Positions 1 to 9,952 of a stretch of DNA of 64,000 nt are shown piece by piece. The position numbers and the translations under genes are program-made. Each line of letters begins with the position of its first letter. The stretch's first letter is position 1. Source of the DNA: Toxonevra muliebris (lineage: Eukaryota; Arthropoda; Insecta; Diptera; Pallopteridae); NCBI GenBank assembly GCA_963691655.1, contig OY829328.1, positions 80,108,400-80,172,399 on the forward strand, read 5' to 3'. The notes under the pieces were generated by a model. It was given only the letters and a program-made list of their open reading frames with translations, did not search any database and had not been told where the DNA came from.

Positions 1-446
1 GACCCTGCACTATCTCGGCTTGGAAAATCGATTATTTTTAAAAGAATATGATTCAGAAGTATTATATTTAAAAAAAATGCTGTGAAAATTTCAGAGCGAA
101 ACTCCGAATACTTTCGAGGGTATAGAAGATTATAGCGTCGAACGTAAATATACTTTATATGTTAAAAATCGATAGTCAAAACTTTGAACCCGTTTTTCTC
201 AAAACAAGATTTTTGTCATTGGCGTGCACGATAACTAAAAACAAATTTAACGAATCGGTCTGAAATTTAAATATATTCTTCTACACAACAATGACCCCAG
301 GATATACTAGAAAAAATAAGTTTGGTTAATTTTTTTCTCAATTTGTAACTTTATTTTTACGAAAAAAAAGTCCTATGTATTTTCGGAAAACGTAATTTGG
401 CGGTCCGCCATTTTGTGAATTGTTGCTCAAACAAAATAAACGTAGT

Positions 447-858
447 CAGCCCTATTCTAAATATTCCCATAATGAAACTTCCGGGAGAATTTATTTCTTT
501 CCCCCATACTAGACAGTCAGGCACTGCGACATATAAGACCTATTGTACCAAAGCCCCAAGAAAGAAAGAGAGAAAGAAAGATAGATAAGAAACATACCCA
601 AGCCGAGAATCGAACTCGGGTCTCCAGAGACAAGAGTCTGGCACTCTGCCACTAGACCACAGTGGCGATGGTAGGACCTACAGTTTAACGCCAATTACGA
701 ACGGCTGCGGCATTTTTTTTTTCAGCTCGGTAGTTTTGCCATTACCAACCAAGGTGTGTACTTGTACACATTCTTATAATTCTCATCCACTTTATATAGA
801 TAGTGAATATAGGAAGTTTATGAGAATTAACCACTAGATCAAGATTAGAATAGGGCTG
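447..858. mobile_element. MITE, CAGCCC family copy 1, carrying a tRNA-like segment
   Basis: Terminal inverted repeats cagccctattctaa (447-460) and its complement ttagaatagggctg (845-858), flanked by agt on both sides (444-446 and 859-861), giving a 3-bp target duplication. The left arm continues atgaaacttccgggagaatt, the same arm as in copies 2 and 3, but the matching right arm is replaced by about 340 bp that includes a tRNA-like sequence. It sits in the intron downstream of exon 5, apparently within another unclassified A/T-rich repeat. Confidence 0.7.
598..665 (-). repeat. tRNA-derived SINE-like head (not a functional tRNA)
   Basis: On the minus strand there is an A-box-like TGGTCTAGTGG (plus 649-659) and a B-box-like GTTCGATTC inside a perfect T-arm (CCGAG stem, seven-base loop). 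A CCAGA/TCTGG anticodon-like arm follows but encloses eight bases, and the acceptor ends do not pair. It therefore looks like the pol III promoter head of a tRNA-derived SINE or a decayed tRNA copy. Confidence 0.65.
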
Positions 859-861
859 AGT

Positions 862-1651
862 AAGTTCACGCCAGTTAATGACGATTTTCAAAACGTCGTG
901 CATGAAGTTTCAAAAAAAGGCCCTGTACGCAATTTTTTCTTGTATTTGAAATTTTTAAATATATGTCAAAAAAATTCCGAAGTCAGTAAGTACGTACATT
1001 TTGATCAGTCTATCAGTCCTATAAAAATTGCTAAAATTTTGGAAAGAGAAAATGCAGGAAGTCCCCTTAATAATACCCATTTGAAGTAGACAAACCCTTA
1101 CGTTTTTTTTTTGTCCTCTTTTTTTCTTCATAAGAGTGATTCCAAACTCTTCTATTAGTTTGCATATTTAATTAAGTGAAGGTTTTGAAGTGCTTACTTA
1201 ACTTGATGGATCTTATTTTTTGTGAAATTTATTAGTTTTATAGTTATTCAGATTCAAACCATTGCGCCAATATACTGACCGATTGGTTAAAGCACTTGTT
1301 AAACAAGAAATACTGTATTCAACATAATGAAACTTATTTTCCAAAGAGAATATTTTTAATACTTTGAAAATAATGTTCAGACATAAAAAATTCAAATGTG
1401 GGCTTTTTTTTGAATTACTTAAATTTCAACTATTTTATGTAAAAATGTTTATATATCAAATGATGAATTCAAAATATATAATTAAATTTAATTTTCCAAA
1501 TTTAGTCAGTTTCTGACATTTTCGTTTAAAAAAGTGAGTTCTAAATTTTAATATTTTTTTAAATTATATACTTCATATAAAATAGTTGAAATTTAATAAA
1601 ATTCTTTTAAATTTAATTTGTATTAAAAATGAATTGTAAACTTCAACTTAC
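862..1651. other. Intron 5, proximal to exon 5
   Basis: AT-rich with T-tracts. No exon 6-like coding sequence is present between exon 5 and the window edge. In flies the exon 6 docking element lies in this intron just downstream of exon 5, but I cannot identify it from memory with confidence. Confidence 0.4.
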
Positions 1652-1801
1652 CTGTAATCACTAAACGTCCTTTGGTTGCACTTAAACGTGTTTCTCCGGT
1701 TAAACGATGTTTTGTACGACATTGATAACTTTTGTAACCATCCTCAGGACCAACTTCACGTATATGCAATTCACCAGAAGGTAAAACCAGATATTTACCA
1801 T
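1652..1801 (-). CDS. Dscam1: Dscam1 constant exon 5 (second half of Ig2)
   Basis: Fifty codons on the minus strand, read between an acceptor ending CATAG and the strong donor GTAAGT. The translation includes GKYLVLPSGELHIREVGPED, the cysteine in SYQCRTKHR (the second disulfide cysteine of Ig2), and ends in GRLVIT. This is the near-invariant exon 5 of insect Dscam1. The exon begins with AT, which completes the GAT (Asp) codon started by the last G of any exon 4 variant, so both ends are phase 1. It lies 4.1 kb downstream of the last exon 4 variant and is used in all isoforms. The exon 6 cluster should follow beyond the window edge. Confidence 0.96.
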
Positions 1802-2838
1802 CTATGATGTTTTTGTGAAGAGGTGGCAGCGTTATTTTAAATAACAAAGAGTAAATAAATATAAAAGAAAATATATTAATATATATTGTTAAGTGGAAAA
1901 CTTTTTTTTTTATAATGAAAAAACAAAAGCACAAAAAAAAAACAAAAAATAACATTAAACACTACACGGCAAATAAGAGAATTTAATAATCAATTTTTGA
2001 CTGGTTCCGAATTATATTTATTTTTTTTATTTGAGTAACATATTTCGAAAGAATGCATTCTTTTTTAAATGATTGGGAATGATATTTTAACAGTGTTCAA
2101 TCTTTGTTTAAAAAGAATGCAATCTGCTTCGCATTTTTTTTTTTCAATTTTAAATATTTATGACTTGATTGAAAGAATTTGTTTTTTAAGTCTCAATCTT
2201 CGCGATTTAATTTTAATGTAATTTTATTAAGCTGTTAATAGATAAGAGATTAAAATTCTTTCAATTGTGATTTGATTTCTTTCAATGATTTCAAGGTTAT
2301 ATTATTTAATAGTAAAAATAGATTATTTGCATTCTTTTCTTTATAATTACTATCAATTCTCAATTCGATTTTAATTATATTTTTTAAATGTTTTTAATTT
2401 TTATGTTTCTTACAAAAATTTGCAGTGTAGTTTCTTTGTTATTTGTCTACCAAAGCATGCAACAGTTAATAAATAGTTTATATTAATTTTTATTAAAATA
2501 TTATGCTGTACTTTTTTTAATTAAGCATTTATTTCGATTTATTGTAATTCATAGCCAAAGTTATATAAATAAATATTAATACCTGACATTATTTTTGATG
2601 TACGATTATGTATTCAATGTACAATGTAAAGTGTTAATTTATTTCATTATATTTACATTAAAAATACAGCATAATTGTTTAATAAATGATATAAAAGTTA
2701 TAGTTATTCAATTTAATATTGATATATACATATACAAACATTTTAGCAATATATTTCATTTCATTTTAAATAAACTGAAAATCAGATTTATAATAGTTAT
2801 TAACATTACAAAGAATGAAGAAGTGTATATAATTAATA
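1802..2838. other. Intron 4, proximal to exon 5
   Basis: Strongly AT-rich. The sense polypyrimidine tract before exon 5 is interrupted. A plus-strand atttcatttcatttta at 2753-2768 is complementary to GAAATGAAAA-type motifs found in several exon 4 introns (for example 8283-8302). No coding signal. Confidence 0.35.
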
Positions 2839-3530
2839 TAGGGTGGTCAGACGTACTGATTTTGTCTGTACATGTACTGATTTTCTTGAATTTTTTTTTT
2901 TTTTTTGCTTAAACTAATCTTCAATTTCTGAAATCAGTACACAAAAATTCTGGTTTTTGCTAAATTTATGATATTCTAAATCAAAAATGCAGGCCTTTCG
3001 TGAATAAATTTTCAAGTGAACATTTTCACTTGCTAGCAATACATTTTAGATTGCTGACAAGTGAAAATATTCACCAGAATTTACGATAGGTCTGAATACC
3101 TCGAATTCATTATTACTTTAAAATATTCTAATTAAAATGTTGACTGAATATTATAGAAATACTATATACTAAAAGGATAGTACTGCGAACTATAAGATAT
3201 ATTGTGTTCCTTCATAGACTTCTAGTATTTACAGACAGAAATATAATTTTTGAAAAAAAATTTCGAATATGCAGAAAAAATGTGCAATTTTTTTAGTACT
3301 GCTTTTTCGATTCCTCCTTATAATACAACCACTGAAAGAACTTTTTTAATGTTTGTTTTGTAGAGAAAGGCAAGAAACCGATTTGTTCCGGTCATTTTGA
3401 AAAGTGAGCTTATAATAAAAAGCAAAAATGTAAAAATTGGTGGCAAATGTACTGATTCGTACTGATTTTTTCAATACAATTCAAGTTCAATGTACTGTAT
3501 TTTATAGATAAAAAATCTGGCTACCCTAAA
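2839..3530 (+). pseudogene. hAT transposon remnant with C-terminal dimerisation motif
   Basis: Imperfect inverted ends tagggtggtcaga and tctggctacccta bound about 690 bp. Inside, on the plus strand near 3312-3430, a frame with one stop reads IPPYNTTTERTFLMFVL, then RKARNRFVPVILKSELIIK after the stop. This is recognisable as the hAT-family C-terminal dimerisation segment, as in insect hAT elements with [NS]xxTERxFS and ELLKAELxIK patterns. The rest of the transposase is absent. A strong hairpin lies at 3023-3067. Confidence 0.65.
3023..3067. repeat. Hairpin inside hAT remnant
   Basis: Left arm ttttcacttgctagcaat (3023-3040), 9-base loop acattttag, right arm attgctgacaagtgaaaa (3050-3067). Arms are complementary over 18 bp with one or two mismatches. 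A perfect version recurs at 63781-63825 with the loop reverse-complemented, each followed by acgataggtctg. Confidence 0.9.
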
Positions 3531-3662
3531 TGATTAGAAATGGTCACATCGGAAACCGAGTCGGAGATCAATGTCTTTGGGCGAATTTTTTCACAACTAT
3601 AGAATGGAACAAGTCGAAAGAACCCGTTTTCTTCTGGTTCCACCCCGGTCCAAAGTAGTGAT

Positions 3663-4377
3663 TTAACCCTTTCGGGATCATTGATCGCCTGTTACCCAAA
3701 ATTCGTTTTTTCAAAAACTATTGCACTGATTTTAATAAATTTATATTCACTGAAAAGAGAAATGATTGCGCTTGTTGGCTTAGCCCTTTCGGAACCATAG
3801 TTCACTGGTAATCCAAAATTAGTTTTCAAATTTTTTATAATTTTATATTCACCGAAAAGAGAAATGATTACGCTTAGTGACTTAACCCTTTCGGGACCAT
3901 TAGCCACCAGTGACCCAAAATTCGTTTTTTCAGTTTTTTCAAAAACAATTGCACCGATTTTAGTAAATTTATATTTACTGAAAAGAAAATTGATTGCATT
4001 TTAGTTTTTTAAAAAAAATCTTGAAATCTTTACCTAACTGATGGCCCCAGAGTGACCTAAACTAAAAACCAAAAAATATTGTTTTGATCAATTTTCAATC
4101 GTTCGCAATTTTAACACTATTTGCCGAAAGAAAACCCAATTTTTAATATGCTATAGGATTTGTAAAGCTATTTACTTAAACATGATTTCACATTTTTTTA
4201 AATTTTTGTTTATTTTCTGTGGAAATTAAATTTTGCTATGGGTCACCGGTGACCCAAAAAGTCTGCAATGGAAACTTTTTGGAGCATTTTTACATTGAAC
4301 TGGAAGTCGTAGAATGTGAATCTGGACTCGGTTTTGCTTTATCGGTTTTATTTTCATTACTGTCAACAAAGGGTTAA
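3663..4377. mobile_element. piggyBac-like non-autonomous element with internal tandem repeats
   Basis: Begins TTAACCCTTTCGGG and ends AAAGGGTTAA, with TTAA at both edges, as expected for piggyBac-type insertion. The first 340 bp are three degenerate tandem copies (about 105-114 bp) starting at 3665, 3779 and 3884, each opening with a TTAACCCTTTCGG-like start. Palindromic cores like gggtcaccggtgaccc (4241-4256) and a similar gggtcaccagtgacc beyond the right end (near 4479) recur. No coding capacity. Confidence 0.6.
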
Positions 4378-5916
4378 GTGAAAAATTAATGCTAAGCTAC
4401 TTTGTCTATCTTTAAACAAAGTTTCTAATAAAAAATGTACAGAAAAAGATTGTAAAAAATACCATTGAGGGCTACAGGGTCACCAGTGACCGCAGAAAGT
4501 TGAGGTACGCTAAACTTTTTTTTTTGATGAAAAATTATAATTAGAAATGGGGGTCAGAAAATGAAAATCAGGGTTCGGTTTCGCGCCATTTTTTCTGGAT
4601 TTCTACCTGGTGAACCCACTTAACCCTAGTTTTTTAACTGTCTTATGAATATTATAACTAAAATAAGCGTCATCTATAGAATTTATCTCAGAAATATCAT
4701 TTCTTGTACATAATCTATTTTTTTTTCGAAATAAAATTCCAATAGGAACTAGATATTGGAACAACTGTTATATGTAGGTCCTTACGGTAATAGAGCTCTA
4801 AATTTACTATTTGTACAAATCTTCATTCATTTATAAAAAAATTTTATCGGCATTACAACACAGATTTTAAATTTAGTTTTTAACTTTTATATTTTATTTT
4901 ACTTTATATATATAAACTCCGAAATATATTGCTATAAAATGCGTAGAAGGGAATTATTGTTTTAGATTCAATATTTTAGATTTACTTTTTGAATATATTT
5001 AATGCCATTCTTTAGTAAAGTGTAAGTGCAAATTAAATGAGTCAAGCTTTTTTTTTTTGAAAGTTTCCATGTACGATATATACAAATAATTCCCTTCGAA
5101 AAGTGCAACAAAAAACATGCATTAAAAACAAAAATGCCAACAAATTTTTCACTATTTTTATAAAATTAAGTGAGATATATATTTATATACAAATTTCATC
5201 TTTTTATTAGCATTTTTGTTATTCATCCTCACTAACAAACGAAATAATATCAATAATATTGAGAGTAGCGAGTTATTGATATATTTTTGAATAGAACAAA
5301 CAAAAAAAACCAAGTCTAGTCGACACTAACGATACTATCGACATTATTTCGTTTTTGGTAAAGGCTGATTGTATATACAAAATTATACAATTAAGCGTAT
5401 TCGATTTAACACTCTCTTGCGCGCTTAAGTTCGGTTATTTTTAACGAAAAATAGAGAGCTAGTTAGTCGCTCGTGAGTTTGCTTATAAAAATTTGTTTAG
5501 GCAGAGAGTTACAAATCGAATCCGCTTATTATCTACAATACAAGAAAAAACTACTATATGAAGGGGGATTTTCATAAGGATAAGGTAAGCCAAGGAATAG
5601 CTTTTGGAATATTTATGGGAGCATAGGAAAATTTAAGGAAAAGGAATAAAAAAAAAAAAAATTAAAAAAGAGGAGAAGAGTGAAAAGTTTAAAGAAAGCA
5701 TCAAAACGATATGGATTTTTTAATGAAATAAATTAAATTTTGAAATCCCTAAGAAGCTTTATGATACGCTAAAAATTCCCTAAGAAGCCAAACCTAACTT
5801 TTACTTAGAAAACGGATGGGCAGCGGATTTTGGAACAAGGAAATGAACATATGCAATTATAAACTCAAATTATTTAAAGAACAAAAGAACTTCAACAAAA
5901 AAAAAAAAAAAATTAC
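4378..5916. other. Intron 4, distal part
   Basis: AT-rich. The segment up to about 4630 still resembles the adjacent piggyBac-like repeat (another cttaaccct at 4619). From 5540 to 5720 the plus strand is purine-rich, giving CU-rich RNA downstream of exon 4.12. No exon recognised. Confidence 0.4.
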
Positions 5917-6114
5917 CACTTGGAAAATGTCCATCATCATCATTAGTGGTGGTGGAGGTAGATTGTGAGAAAATTTCACGTTCTTCATCTTCAACCCATG
6001 ATGAAACCGAAATGAAATCGGCAACAAAACTTGGTATATGACATTTGAGTATTGCGCTATTACCACGTAAAACAGCCTCATCCATAACATTAACGCTATA
6101 AGATTGTGGAACAA
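5917..6114 (-). CDS. Dscam1: Dscam1 alternative exon 4.12
   Basis: Last (3'-most) variant of the exon 4 cluster, 66 codons and the longest of the twelve. Acceptor ACAG and donor GTAATT. It opens VVPQSYSVNVMDEAVLRGNS, keeps the Ig2 cysteine (LKC) and the HIPSFVADF core, and has the tryptophan in SSW. The C-terminal part is extended by a Ser/Thr/Asp-rich segment (STSTTTNDDDGHF) before the splice junction, where most variants have about ten fewer residues. In the folded Ig2 this would lengthen a loop next to the variable homodimer interface. Phase 1 at both ends, in frame with exon 5. Confidence 0.93.
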
Positions 6115-6346
6115 CTGTGGTGAGAAATGGAACAGAACAAAAAATATTGAGAAAAAGAAGAAGTGAAGAAATAAAACGGAAACGGTTGAAATAGAAAAAT
6201 AAAAAAAAAATTAAAAATACAAAAACCTCGACTATAATCAAAGCAGCAGTTCAGGTTGGAATAGTTTGATTTGTTGTAAGGAAATCCCCTTCATTTTTTT
6301 TTATGTAGAAATAAGAAAATATTTAGGTTTTTTTTTATGTGAGTAC

Positions 6347-6505
6347 CCGTATTATTTTTTGTATAGATGCCACCCTCTGTATCAATCCAATCGGTTATAT
6401 CAACATGATCGGCAACAAATGATGGTGTCTGACATTTAAATATGGCAGCATTGCCTTTAATAACATATTCATCATAAACTTGTGATTCAAAGAATTGTTT
6501 AACAA
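6347..6505 (-). CDS. Dscam1: Dscam1 alternative exon 4.11
   Basis: Fifty-three codons, the shortest variant. Acceptor ACAG and donor GTACTC; the alternative cut one base earlier (GGTACT) would break the phase. It starts VVKQFFESQVYDEYVIKGNA, with the cysteine in IFKCQTPSFVADH. The otherwise conserved ADF of the strand motif is ADH here, and the tryptophan is in TDW. The segment ends GGIYTKNNTG, with a possible N-glycosylation sequon NNT. The gap to variant 4.10 is unusually long (1.27 kb) because it contains a minisatellite and two MITEs. Phase 1 at both ends. Confidence 0.93.
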
Positions 6506-6762
6506 CTGTAAAAAAGAAAAAGTGAAGGAGGGTGAAATACCGAGAAAAAAAGTCTAGAACTTTATAGAGTAGAAATATAAGAAAAATTCCCGAAGTTGAA
6601 TGCAAGAAGATTGAAATTTTGAAGACGTTTCTTTAAATCATTTTTAGTCTCACGCAAATACAAAAATTTTTTTTATGTTTTTAGTGAGTTTTTTATTTTA
6701 TATAACAGCTGTATGACGATGTGTGTCGGTCGATAGCGCACGAACGAATGCCTTAACCAAGA

Positions 6763-6987
6763 ATGCCGTCATGGCGGACCGAAATGCTGTTATGATGGAC
6801 TAAAATGCTGTCATGGTGGACCAAAATGCTGTGATGGCGGACTAAAATGCTGTCATGGCGGACCCAAATGCTGTCACGGTGGATCAAAATGCTGTCATGG
6901 CGGACCAAAATGCTGTCATGGCGGACTAAAATGCTGTCATGGCGGACCAAAATGCTGTCATGGCCACCCAAGTGCTGTCATGGCCAA
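6763..6987. repeat. 21-bp minisatellite in the 4.11-4.10 intron
   Basis: About eleven imperfect tandem copies of a 21-bp unit, tgctgtcatggcggaccaaa plus one base, with variants such as gtgatggcggac and gtcacggtggat. Long apparent open frames on both strands (HDSILVR and MLSWRTK repeats) are only the translation of the repeat. The last partial unit is interrupted by the MITE that starts at 6988, and its tail resumes at 7230. Confidence 0.9.
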
Positions 6988-7229
6988 CAGTGTGGCCAAC
7001 TCAGCGCTTTTCCCGCTGATTTTAGTGCTTTTTGAAAATTAAAACGCGGAAAAAAGTGATTTAGCGCTCAGCTAAATATCTTCGAAAAATCGAAGAAATT
7101 TTCATTGACTAGCAGTATCAGATGTGTGCCTGTATTAGTGAAAAAGTTTAAATGTATTGAGTTTTCTCAAAAATACGCGTTTTATTCTTCATTTTAGCGG
7201 ATCTTGGACATCAAAAGTTGGCCACACTG
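6988..7229. mobile_element. hAT-type MITE with perfect 8-bp target duplication
   Basis: Terminal inverted repeats cagtgtggccaact (6988-7001) and agttggccacactg (7216-7229) are perfect complements. The element is flanked by identical 8-bp duplications, atggccaa at 6980-6987 and 7230-7237. CAGTG-type ends and an 8-bp target duplication are the hallmarks of hAT-superfamily non-autonomous elements. At 242 bp with no coding capacity, it depends on a transposase elsewhere. It sits in the minisatellite between exon 4 variants 4.11 and 4.10. The perfect duplication suggests a fairly recent insertion. Confidence 0.88.
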
Positions 7230-7324
7230 ATGGCCAACATCATCCACCTTGATGACAGTTCCAGAGCCGCACTTTACAGGGTTACCAGAGTTCCAGCTTA
7301 CACTTTTATGATTTATGAAATTAT

Positions 7325-7524
7325 CAACCCAATTTCCAATATTTTCGAAATGAAACCTCCGGGAAAATTTGTTTCTTTTCCGAGTATTCCTATTGGGAAA
7401 GAATATTGCCGAAATGAAATCCCTGGGAAAATTTGTTTCTTTCCCCCATATTCCTATAAGGAAAGAATAAAAAAGAAACAATTTTCCCGGGGATTTCATT
7501 TTGGAAATATTTAGAACTAGGCTG
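7325..7524. mobile_element. Hairpin MITE, CAGCCC family, copy 2
   Basis: Ends caacccaatttcc... and ...gaactaggctg are degenerate inverted copies of the ends of the 447-858 and 11398-11532 elements. The arms continue inward through atgaaacctccgggaaaatt and its complement, making the 200-bp element largely self-complementary. There is an internal duplication of one arm. A possible 3-bp duplication TAT flanks it. It has no coding capacity and lies in the intron between exons 4.11 and 4.10. Confidence 0.7.
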
Positions 7525-7773
7525 TATATAAAAAACTTGCCGAAAAATGTTACCAAAAAAAAATTTTTTGGATTTTTGGAACGTCGGAAGCTAGAACGCA
7601 TCTACTCAGAGCTGCATTGCCCTGCCTTAAACTTATGTGGCAAAGTAAAGCATGAAAATAGTTCAAGACAAATCAAATGATAGTTATTAAAAACAGGATA
7701 GGATAATATTGGATAATTTTCCTATAATCTAAAAACTTTTAGAAATACGTAAGTGAATGATTTTTTTTTTTAC

Positions 7774-7944
7774 CAATTGTTTCATTATTTCTAGGACGTA
7801 ATATCTCAACACCTTCTTCATCCAACCATGATTCAACATCAATAAAATCAGCTACAAATGAAGGAACTAAACATTTCAATATAGCAGAGTTGCCACGCAA
7901 TACAAATTCATCGATGACGCGTGTCTGATAAAATTGATGAACCA
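7774..7944 (-). CDS. Dscam1: Dscam1 alternative exon 4.10
   Basis: Fifty-seven codons. The acceptor is CTAG, immediately preceded in the sense strand by a run of A, an unusually poor pyrimidine tract. The donor is GTAAAA, running into an A-rich stretch. The peptide opens VVHQFYQTRVIDEFVLRGNS, with the cysteine in ILKCLVPSFVADF and the tryptophan in ESW, and ends in an ILRPRNNETIG loop with one NNET sequon. It uses VLRG like 4.12 rather than the VI[RK]G of the others. Phase 1 at both ends. Confidence 0.93.
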
Positions 7945-8103
7945 CTAGTTTTTTTTTTTTAAGAAGAAAAAATGAAACGAGTCAAAGAATATAAATGAAA
8001 AATTTCCAAAAAATTAAAAAAGTTAAGAGGAAAAGATTTCATGGGAATTTATACAAAAATATTTCAAAAGGTCATGCCAAATCTCATTAAACTAACAAAG
8101 TAC

Positions 8104-8271
8104 CAATTTCTTTATCACTATCTGGATAATAATTTCGACCCTCAGAATCCATCCATAAATCAACATATACAAAATCAGCAACATATGAAGGAATTTCACA
8201 TTTCATTACCACTGAATTGCCACGTATGACATATTCATTATCGGCTTCCGACTCATAGGTTTGTATGACAA
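8104..8271 (-). CDS. Dscam1: Dscam1 alternative exon 4.9
   Basis: Fifty-six codons between a TAG acceptor and donor GTACTT. The peptide opens VVIQTYESEADNEYVIRGNS, with the cysteine in VMKCEIPSYVADF (Tyr replaces the usual Phe of PSFVADF). The tryptophan is in DLW, and the loop ends RNYYPDSDKEIG. It is followed only 163 bp downstream in transcription order by variant 4.10. Phase 1 at both ends, so interchangeable with the other variants. Confidence 0.93.
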
Positions 8272-8434
8272 CTACAAAAAAGGAATGAAATGAAAATGAA
8301 ACAAATATGAGTGAAAAAAAAGCATTTTAAAACGGCATAGTATGGAAAAGGGAATTGGAGACACTACATCAAAACTATTTACAAATTTTTATAATTCAAT
8401 ATCAAAAAAAAGAAGAGAAAAGAAAATGAAATAC

Positions 8435-8605
8435 CATAAGCTTGAGAGGAATTATTACGCCACAATTCTACACCCTCTTCATCGACCCATGCCTCAATCT
8501 GTACGAAGTCGGCAACAAATGAAGGAATTTTACATTTTACTACAGCAGCATTTCCTTTGATAACATATTCATTTTCAGCTTCAGTTATATAGAATTGTGA
8601 AACAA
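8435..8605 (-). CDS. Dscam1: Dscam1 alternative exon 4.8
   Basis: Fifty-seven codons, acceptor ACAG and donor GTATTT. The peptide opens VVSQFYITEAENEYVIKGNA, has the Ig2 cysteine in VVKCKIPSFVADF and the tryptophan in EAW, and finishes VELWRNNSSQAYG with a candidate glycosylation sequon NNSS. The N-terminal strand EAENEYVI resembles variant 4.9 (EADNEYVI), suggesting the two adjacent exons arose by local duplication. Phase 1 at both ends. Confidence 0.93.
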
Positions 8606-8792
8606 CTGTATTTAAATAAAAAAAAGGAAAAAAAAACAAGTAGAAATGTTGTGAAAATGAAACATGAAAATTAGAAATGGCGGATAAGGAAATTTTGATT
8701 TTCGGATAAGGAACTTAAATTTAAACTAAACAGAGTAGGCAACTACTATGAATTGCTTTTGTTGTGAAAGTGAAAAAAGCGAAAAACCGAAC

Positions 8793-8954
8793 CATAATTA
8801 TCGGAAAAGGTTAAAATTTTGCCATCCTCATCAATCCACGACTCGACGCGCACAAAATCCGCAACAAACGATGGAATGGAACATTTTAAAACCGCAGAAT
8901 TCCCTTTAATAACATATTCAGTCATAATTTCAGCTTCATAAAATTGATTGACAA
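8793..8954 (-). CDS. Dscam1: Dscam1 alternative exon 4.7
   Basis: Fifty-four codons, acceptor CCAG and weak donor GTTCGG. The peptide opens VVNQFYEAEIMTEYVIKGNS, with VLKCSIPSFVADFVRVESW as the core and KILTFSDNYG before the junction. The core is identical to that of exon 4.6 and the donors are nearly the same, so 4.6 and 4.7 form a recent tandem duplicate pair. Phase 1 at both ends. Confidence 0.94.
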
Positions 8955-9266
8955 CTGGAAAAGTTTAAGTAAATGAAATCAAAATTAAAAAAAAAATTCT
9001 TTAGAAAAAAAACAAACAGTGAAATTGAAACGAAAAAAGTGATATTGATATAAAAAAATGTGGAACTGAAACAAAAAACGTGGAATAGAAACAGCTCCCA
9101 AGTAAGAGAAAGAAATTTTGTAAAATTGTTGAAGGAATAAAATGGAATTGGAATGCTATTAAAAAAACACTTTCGCGAAGAAATTGAAATTGAACTACAA
9201 TTCCAAGTGAAAGTGAATTTCAACACTTGTAAAATTCTATTAGTTTTTAATTTTCACGCTTCGAAC

Positions 9267-9428
9267 CATAATTATTTGTTGCTCTTAAAACATTCCCCTC
9301 TTCATCGATCCATGATTCAACGCGCACAAAATCTGCGACAAACGATGGAATGGAACATTTTAAAACCGCAGAATTGCCCTTGATAACATATTCCATTAAA
9401 ATATCAGCGCCATAATATTGATTGACAA
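9267..9428 (-). CDS. Dscam1: Dscam1 alternative exon 4.6
   Basis: Fifty-four codons, TAG acceptor and weak donor GTTCGA. The peptide opens VVNQYYGADILMEYVIKGNS, continues with a core identical to exon 4.7 (VLKCSIPSFVADFVRVESW), and ends NVLRATNNYG. The nucleotide identity with 4.7 extends through the core codons, which points to duplication or gene conversion between neighbours. Phase 1 at both ends. Confidence 0.94.
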
Positions 9429-9636
9429 CTAAATAATAAAAAAAAAGTGAATGAATTTCAGAGATGAGAACGGCATAAAAATTAAATTCAAAATTGATGT
9501 ATGGCTGAATAAAAAAAAAATAATTTCATTGAAAAGAAAGCAGACATATTAAAAACTGGAATGGAAAGGAAATGGAACATTTATAAAAATACCATAGCAT
9601 AGAAAAATATTTTTTTACGTAGAATTTCTTATATAC

Positions 9637-9798
9637 CAAAATCATCTGCTGGCAAAAATTCAGTACCATCGCTAGCTAACCATGCCTCAACTTTAACAAA
9701 ATCCGCAACAAAACTGGGAATGGTACATTTCAAAACCGCAGTGTTTCCTTTAATAACATATTCAGAAACTACCTCAGCTTCGTAATATTGATTGACCA
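9637..9798 (-). CDS. Dscam1: Dscam1 alternative exon 4.5
   Basis: Fifty-four codons, acceptor ATAG and donor GTATAT. The peptide opens VVNQYYEAEVVSEYVIKGNT, with the cysteine in VLKCTIPSFVADF and the tryptophan in EAW, and ends EFLPADDFG. Its QYYEAEV start groups it with 4.6 and 4.7, while the second half (KVEAWLASDG) is distinct. Phase 1 at both ends. Confidence 0.94.
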
Positions 9799-9952
9799 CT
9801 ATAAATGATGGAATGAAAGATGAAGAATGAATTTTTTTAAATTCTTAGTCAATAAAAATTTAAATTAACTTAATGTAAAGTAAAGGAATTGGAAGGAGAT
9901 TTTTTTGGAATTCTGTACTACTACTCTTTTTTATCTTTATGTTTCACTATAC

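Noticed and set aside
598..665. A functional tRNA gene
   Set aside because: Acceptor stem does not pair and the anticodon loop has eight bases, and it sits within a MITE.
1..1651. Exon 6 variants downstream of exon 5
   Set aside because: No Ig3-type coding sequence with splice sites was found in either frame phase; the cluster should lie outside the window.
6753..7035. Repeat protein genes (HDSILVR and MLSWRTK repeats)
   Set aside because: Both strands of the same 21-bp minisatellite read open, so these are not genes.
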